From an uncultured Clostridia bacterium (GTDB taxonomy: Bacteria; Bacillota; Clostridia; TANB77; CAG-508): a DNA stretch of 10,107 bases. This document shows positions 5,678 to 10,107 of this stretch, one piece after another; the stretch's first letter is position 1, and each line of letters opens with the position of its first letter. The notes beneath the pieces were generated by a model, which was given only the letters and a program-made list of their open reading frames with translations, was not told the origin of the DNA and searched no databases. The DNA lies in contig CARBKU010000031.1 of assembly GCA_948946035.1 (NCBI GenBank), positions 1-10,107 on the forward strand. The letters run 5' to 3'. Position numbers and translations under genes: made by a program.

Positions 5678-7051
5678 ATGAATAAGTTAGTTGATTGGAA
5701 AGATAGGTTAAAAAAGGGACATATGCTAAGTGTTATTTGTGTTCTTTTAATTGTTGTTGCTGTATTAGGTTTTTTCTTATATAAAAAGCAAAGAGAGTAC
5801 AGGCAAGCTTCTGAAAATAATTATAATATGGCTTTTTATGAATTAGTTGACTATGTGCAAAATGTTGAGACTTATTTGGCTAAGTCATTAATTTCTACAA
5901 CTCCTGAACATGGGGCAGAGACATTAACAAATTTATGGAGAGAGGCTAACCTTGCACAAAGTTATTTAAGTAGATTACCAATAGAAAGTCAAGAGTTGGA
6001 AAATACAGAAAGGTTTTTAAACCAAGTAAGTGATTATAGTTATTCTTTATCAAGAAAAAATATTTATAAAGAAAGCTTAACAGAAGAAGATTTAAAAAAT
6101 TTAAAAGATTTACATGGTTATAGTGTAGAATTAGAAAATACTTTAAATCAATTATCAGAAGATTTAAATAGCGGAAGATTAGAGTGGGGTGAATTAACTA
6201 ATAAAGGTAATATTGCTTTTGCTCAACAAGTAGACAACATTTCTAAGGAAAGCTTTAGTAATTTAGAAGAGAACTTTCATGAGTATTCAGGCTTAATTTA
6301 TGATGGTGCTTTCTCTGAACATCTTACAAGTGGAGAACCTAAAGGACTTACAGGAGAAGATGTAGATGAAGAACAGGCTAAACAAAAAGCAGAATTATTA
6401 ATAGGAAAAGAAAAAATAAAAGAAATTTCAAGTTTAGGTTATTCAGAAAATGCAACAATTCCAGTATATGATTTTTCTATTATCAATAATGATAATGAAA
6501 CAATTAATGTGTCTATTTCAAAAAAAGGCGGACATGTAGTTTATATGAATTCTAATAGAGATGTAAATTCTGAAATTATTTCACAGGAAGAGGCAAATGA
6601 AAAAGGAAAACAATACTTAGCGGAAAAAGGATTTCAAAATATGAAGGAAACATATTACTTAAAGCAAGAAGGGATAGTAACTATTAATTATGCATATGTT
6701 CAAAAAAATGTGGTTTCATATCCAGATTTGATAAAAGTAAAAGTTGCTTTGGATAATGGACAAATATTAGGAATAGAAACAACAGGATATTTAAATAATC
6801 ACCAAGAAAGAGATATAAGTAAAGTGAAAATTTCTAAAGATGAAGCTAAGAAAAATTTGAATAAAGATTTAAATATAGAAAGTGAAGGTTTGGCAATTAT
6901 ACCAACTGAATGGAAAACAGAAATATTATGCTATGAGTTTAAAGGAAAAGTTGATGATAAAGAATTTTTAGTATATATAAATGCAAAAAATGGAAGAGAA
7001 GAAGATATATTAATAATTACCAATACTCCAAATGGAACACTTACAATGTAA
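5678..7051 (+). CDS. ypeB: Germination protein YpeB
   Basis: YpeB is needed for SleB to be stably present in the spore; the two proteins depend on each other in Bacillus, and the genes form one operon there as here. The 457 residues match the family (about 450). A short basic N-terminus is followed by one membrane segment (about 17-35, LSVICVLLIVVAVLGFFLY), which would place the rest outside the forespore inner membrane. Residues 40-205 form the helical YpeB N-domain with typical NMAFYELVDYVQNVE and STTPEHGAETLTNLWREA segments. The region from about 225 to the end carries three PepSY-like units, marked by DEEQAKQKAELLIG, SQEEANEKGKQYLAEKG and SKDEAKKNLNKDL, each followed by beta strands. ATG 5678 follows AAAGGAAG. 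A long hairpin after the stop probably ends the operon. Confidence 0.95.
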   Translation: MNKLVDWKDRLKKGHMLSVICVLLIVVAVLGFFLYKKQREYRQASENNYNMAFYELVDYVQNVETYLAKSLISTTPEHGAETLTNLWREANLAQSYLSRLPIESQELENTERFLNQVSDYSYSLSRKNIYKESLTEEDLKNLKDLHGYSVELENTLNQLSEDLNSGRLEWGELTNKGNIAFAQQVDNISKESFSNLEENFHEYSGLIYDGAFSEHLTSGEPKGLTGEDVDEEQAKQKAELLIGKEKIKEISSLGYSENATIPVYDFSIINNDNETINVSISKKGGHVVYMNSNRDVNSEIISQEEANEKGKQYLAEKGFQNMKETYYLKQEGIVTINYAYVQKNVVSYPDLIKVKVALDNGQILGIETTGYLNNHQERDISKVKISKDEAKKNLNKDLNIESEGLAIIPTEWKTEILCYEFKGKVDDKEFLVYINAKNGREEDILIITNTPNGTLTM

Positions 7052-7097
7052 AAATAAATTTAGAATGATTTTAGCTTGAAGAGTAATTTATGTAGTA

Positions 7098-7140
7098 GGA
7101 AAAAAGTCATGATTAAGATTTTAATGATGACTTTTTCCTT
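7098..7140 (+). terminator. Long hairpin terminator after ypeB
   Basis: GGAAAAAAGTCATGATTAA (7098-7116) pairs with TTAATGATGACTTTTTCC (7121-7138) around a GATT loop, with one mismatch and one bulged A. The core GTCAT/ATGAC stem followed by TTTTT has the form of an intrinsic terminator whose T tract can also pair with the upstream A tract. Confidence 0.65.
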
Positions 7141-7250
7141 TGTAACCAAAATCATTTTTCGTCTAAAATTATTTTTTTAAGATTTTCTAAAAATTATATA
7201 TACTTGATTTTAAATAAGTAAAAATTAAAATAAGGAATTTTAGCTAAGAG
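7141..7250. other. AT-rich intergenic stretch, no gene seen
   Basis: Part of the 257-base gap between ypeB and the pilin-like gene. I find no ORF with an RBS and no recognisable RNA. The only structure is a weak inverted match between 7051-7072 and 7148-7175 that brackets the ypeB terminator (see findings). Confidence 0.5.
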
Positions 7251-7299
7251 TTGAAATATATAATCGAGTATGATATAAATAATTATAATAATAGGAGGG
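7251..7299 (+). promoter_or_regulatory. Strong sigma-A promoter and RBS of the pilin-like gene
   Basis: TTGAAA (7251-7256), 17 bases, then TATAAA (7274-7279) preceded by TGA, an extended -10. The predicted start near 7286 gives a leader of about 23 bases. The RBS AGGAGGG (7293-7299) is nine bases before ATG 7309. This is among the best promoter and RBS pairs in the window, and it fixes 7309 as the true start even though the long frame downstream is out of phase with it. Confidence 0.75.
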
Positions 7300-7308
7300 C
7301 TACATAAG

Positions 7309-8659
7309 ATGAAAAAATTAAAAAATAAAAACTTATCTAATCGGAATTACCCTAATAGCTTTAGTTATAACAATAATAATATTATTAATATTAGCAGGAA
7401 TAACAATACTAACACTAACAGGAGAAAATGGGATAATACGAAAAGCTTCAGTTGCAGAGAAGGAATATAATTATGCACAAGCAAAAGAAAGTCTGCAAAT
7501 AATGTTATTAGAAGTGAAAGCAGAAGTATTATCAGAAGAAAATAGGAATACAAAAGCAACAGATTGCAATAAATTAGAAGGAAGGCAAGATATTGAAAAA
7601 ATTGAGTTTGTTACTAATCCCTTAGGAGAGTCAGAGGATTCAAAACTTGCACTAATTACGTATCAAAATTATAACTTTAAAGTAAATGATGATTTTATAA
7701 TAGTAGTTGAAGATGAAAATTTAGAAGAACCTACTGAATTACAAGAGTTTAAACAATATATAGCACAAACTATTACTAATTTAAATGTAAAAACTTCTTA
7801 TAAAGATACTTCAGATCAATATATAAATAATCTTAAAGCTCTGGCAGATAAAAATTATAAAGAAGGAACAGAATCAGATATAGTATTATTAAAATCAAAT
7901 TTAAGTTCAAGGTATAAACAAACTATTTCGTTAGCAAATATAGAAGGATACGAAAACTTTGAAGAAGAAGATTTTATTATTGTAAATAAAGATGTAAAAT
8001 GGGAAAGGCATTTAGATGGTGATGGAACAGATATACGTACAATAGATAAAAATTATAATAAAAGTACAGGAATATTAGAGCTTGGTATAATGAGAGGATG
8101 TGGAGGTTCGTGGACTTTATGGAATACTTACGACTTATATGCGATAAAAAGAAAATCACAGGTAATGAATATTAATAAGATATCAAATGATAGAAAAGAG
8201 ACTTTAGAAGAATTTAAACTTAAGCTTGTAAGAGCAATTGAAGAATATGGGGTAAAAAGTGAAGAAGAAATACCAATAGAAGAAAAAACGAAAGAACAAA
8301 TTTCTGATGATATAAAAAAGTTAGCAAGGAAGAAATTTGATGATGGAGTAGCAACCTATATGGTGTTAATAAAAGAAAATTTAATAAGTAGATATAATCA
8401 GACTGTTTCAGTAACTAATGATATAGAAGAATATAATAATTTGACTATTAATGACTTTTTGATAGTAGATAAAAATATAGATTGGATAATAGCTCTAGAA
8501 GGCTCAGATACAAGCCCAATGACAAAAAATTATGATCAAAATACAGGAACTTTAGAGTTTGGAATGCAGAAAGTAGTGGCATATAGGTACACATTTTATA
8601 ATACTTATAATGTATATTGGTTAAAGAAGGTAGCCATAAATTTAGAAGAATATGTATAA
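7309..8659 (+). CDS. Pilin-like (prepilin-type N-terminus) surface protein with apparent frameshift
   Basis: The gene starts at ATG 7309 as MKKLKNKNLSN, but the prepilin-type segment GITLIALVITIIILLILAG is read one base later, from 7343. One extra base (or two missing) between 7322 and 7342 breaks the frame; removing C7342 would give a continuous protein of about 449 residues. As written, the ATG frame runs into Asn/Arg-rich sequence and stops soon. The first ATG in the long frame, 7502, lacks an RBS and omits the hydrophobic helix. The GITLIALVIT form, with Ala where true pilins have Glu at +5, is common in clostridial surface proteins annotated as prepilin-like. After the helix come TLTGENGI and a charged region. 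Two copies of a module of about 138 residues follow (7745-8155 and 8210-8629). The function of the modules is unknown to me. The gene may be a recent pseudogene, have a sequencing error, or be rescued by frameshifting. Confidence 0.7.
7745..8155 (+). repeat. Protein module copy 1 in the pilin-like gene
   Basis: This encodes 137 residues starting EFKQYIAQTI. Markers shared with copy 2 are LLKSNLSSRYKQTIS, DFIIVNKDVKW, KNYNKSTGILELG and NTYDLYAIKRK. It has a helical first half and a beta-rich second half, with a GCGGSW insertion near the end that copy 2 lacks. Confidence 0.75.
8210..8629 (+). repeat. Protein module copy 2 in the pilin-like gene
   Basis: This encodes 140 residues starting EFKLKLVRAI. 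Markers matching copy 1 in the same order are LIKENLISRYNQTVS, DFLIVDKNIDW, KNYDQNTGTLEFG and NTYNVYWLKK. The copies have clearly diverged, so the duplication is old. Confidence 0.75.
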
Positions 8660-8671
8660 TTAGCAAGAAAT

Positions 8672-8708
8672 AAAAACAAGCTAGTATATAAATATTAGCT
8701 TGTTTTTT
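8672..8708. terminator. Bidirectional terminator between convergent genes
   Basis: ACAAGCTA (8676-8683) pairs with TAGCTTGT (8696-8703), with Ts at 8704-8708 on the plus strand and As at 8672-8676 giving Ts on the minus strand. It can end both the pilin-like gene and the VanW gene. Confidence 0.8.
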
Positions 8709-8749
8709 ATATTGTAGAAAAGTTTTCCGATATCCCAAAAATCATCCGC

Positions 8750-10105
8750 TTAATGTCTTTTATAGGTATCTCTACATAATAATTCTTGAGATACTATTTT
8801 TCCATCTTTTTTTAGTATTTTATATGCTTCGGAATAAATTGCTGTTCTAGTTCTTCCCGTTTCGTAGGAATTTATTTGTACTTCGAGGTCATCTTCTTGC
8901 CTCATGCCAAATATTCGGAAATTGGCAATTCCATTTGCAACTGAACATACTAATTTTATAGGGTAATTTCTATTATTTTTAAATTGAAAGTCTATTGCTC
9001 CATAAACTACAGTTGCGTCTCTACTTGCTGGTGCATAAGATGGCACGAATTGATGATTTGTTCTTTGTGTAACTTCTAAATTTGCATAAAGTACTGCATT
9101 GTATAGTGTTGTAGTTATTTGACATATTCCTCCACCTATTCCATCTACTACTTCTCCTTGAACATAAATTGAGGCTTCTTTGTATCCTGCGGCAATTGTT
9201 CTTGCTCCAACTACTTTGTTATATGAAAATGTTTCTCCAGGCATTACAACAGTTCCATTTATTTTATTAGATGCTAAGATTAAGTTTGTGGTTCTATTTA
9301 TATTGCTAGCAGCATATTGGGTAGAGTATTCAGAAAGTAAATCAGGAAAAGCTTCAGTTCCTATCATATTTGTTGTAATGTTAGGTAATAATACTTTTAA
9401 TGGTATTATATATTCTTCTTTTTTCTCTGATGATAAAATAGATTTTGCCTCGTCTATTGAAACATTGAAATCTATACCATTTTCAGAAGGAAATACAGAA
9501 AATGGTTCTTTTGTATAATACGCATCTATAGGTTCTTTACGTACTTCATTATAAATTTTTTCTATATTTATTTCATCTGGTTTTTCTGTTTTAACTATAA
9601 TTTCAATAGTTTTATCTTTTTTTGAAAAATCAGATATAACATCTTTTATTAATTGTATTGTTGCATCTATATCAATAACATTACCTTCTTTACCAGATGT
9701 GATAATTAAATTGGAATCTTCTATATAATAACTACTTTGAATAACTCCATCAGGCAATTGTGTAGATATATCTTCTAAGTTTTTTGAAAGTTGTTCTTTG
9801 TTAATGGTAAGTTTAGGTTCTATATCAACTTTTCCAAACATAGTTGATAATACGTAGAAACTATTTTGTAAGAAATTTCCTTGTCTTCCAATATTATAGG
9901 CATAATTTGTTGCACTTTTAATATCAAAGTTTGTTTCAATTTGTTCTATCGAAATTGTAGATTCAAAGTCACCATGCTTTAGTTTTATTTCTTCTGGCAA
10001 ATTTTGTGAAATATATTTTTCTATTTGATATTTTGCATCAGATTTGCTTAAATTAGAAACATCATGTCCTTTTATAGATACTCCTGATATTATATTGTTA
10101 TTAAA
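8750..10105 (-). CDS. VanW family protein with YoaR-like N-terminal domain (5' end outside window)
   Basis: The minus-strand frame is open from the stop at 8750 to the right edge. TTG 10000 is not the start, because the codons before it read GVSIKGHDVSNLSKSDAKYQ, the opening of a YoaR-like putative peptidoglycan-binding domain (PG_binding_4 type). About 452 residues are visible: that domain, a second similar segment (KEPFSVFPSENGIDF onward), then the VanW domain with GTVVMPGETFSYN, GARTIAAGYKEA, GIGGGICQITTTLYNA, RTNHQFVPSYAP and a final strand region. A short tail after the VanW domain may be part of a G5-like unit. The unseen N-terminus probably holds a signal peptide or membrane anchor. 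The biochemical role of VanW domains is unclear; most family members are chromosomal surface proteins, and no other van gene is present, so vancomycin resistance should not be inferred. Confidence 0.92.
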   Translation of the reverse strand, partial: FNNNIISGVSIKGHDVSNLSKSDAKYQIEKYISQNLPEEIKLKHGDFESTISIEQIETNFDIKSATNYAYNIGRQGNFLQNSFYVLSTMFGKVDIEPKLTINKEQLSKNLEDISTQLPDGVIQSSYYIEDSNLIITSGKEGNVIDIDATIQLIKDVISDFSKKDKTIEIIVKTEKPDEINIEKIYNEVRKEPIDAYYTKEPFSVFPSENGIDFNVSIDEAKSILSSEKKEEYIIPLKVLLPNITTNMIGTEAFPDLLSEYSTQYAASNINRTTNLILASNKINGTVVMPGETFSYNKVVGARTIAAGYKEASIYVQGEVVDGIGGGICQITTTLYNAVLYANLEVTQRTNHQFVPSYAPASRDATVVYGAIDFQFKNNRNYPIKLVCSVANGIANFRIFGMRQEDDLEVQINSYETGRTRTAIYSEAYKILKKDGKIVSQELLCRDTYKRH

Positions 10106-10107
10106 TA

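Noticed and set aside
7502..8659. ATG 7502 as the start of the pilin-like protein
   Set aside because: There is no RBS before it, and the same frame continues upstream through a prepilin-type hydrophobic segment; the promoter and RBS point to ATG 7309.
9180..9518. Plus-strand open frame of 112 residues
   Set aside because: It is antisense inside the strongly recognisable VanW domain and has no RBS.
8750..10105. Glycopeptide resistance locus because of the VanW domain
   Set aside because: There are no vanH, vanA/B, vanX or vanRS genes here, and VanW-domain proteins are common in clostridial chromosomes.

Overview
The window looks like chromosomal core DNA from a low-GC, endospore-forming member of the Clostridia, possibly an uncultured gut lineage. 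This rests on the very AT-rich sequence, TAA stops on every gene, strong AGGAGG-type ribosome binding sites, the Gram-positive order SRP RNA - dnaX - ybaB - recR, a sleB-ypeB spore germination pair, and a pilin-like protein starting with a GITLIALVIT segment. No phage, insertion sequence, tRNA, rRNA or CRISPR array is visible.

Layout. At 2-634 is the 3' part of an unrecognised gene that enters from the left. At 763-869 is the small bacterial SRP RNA, with a clear sigma-A promoter at 717-745. Next comes a replication/repair cluster on the + strand: dnaX (908-2536), ybaB/ebfC (2559-2909, ending inside its own terminator hairpin) and recR (2981-3580). A short minus-strand gene of unknown function (3605-3796) converges on recR. 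Its ribosome binding site lies in the 3' arm of the terminator that ends the next minus-strand gene, a UgtP/MGDG-synthase-like glycosyltransferase (3873-4994). A divergent promoter region (4995-5122) separates that gene from sleB-ypeB (5123-7051), which has a sigma-G-like promoter. Then come a pilin-like secreted protein (7309-8659) with an apparent frameshift next to its prepilin motif and a tandemly duplicated C-terminal module, a bidirectional terminator, and a VanW-family gene on the minus strand whose 5' end runs off the right edge (8750-10105).

How the parts fit. dnaX, ybaB and recR serve DNA replication and repair. The glycosyltransferase, SleB, YpeB and the VanW protein all concern the cell envelope or spore cortex. 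SleB is a lytic enzyme and YpeB is its partner, and a forespore-type promoter fits production inside the developing spore.

Most ORFs are conventional. The points worth a second look are: the frameshifted pilin gene that keeps an excellent promoter and RBS; its duplicated module; the combined terminator/RBS hairpin before the short minus-strand gene; REP-like short palindromes in the intergenic gaps; and an A7 run in dnaX where a one-base slip would give a gamma-like short product. I see no convincing wholly new multi-gene system.
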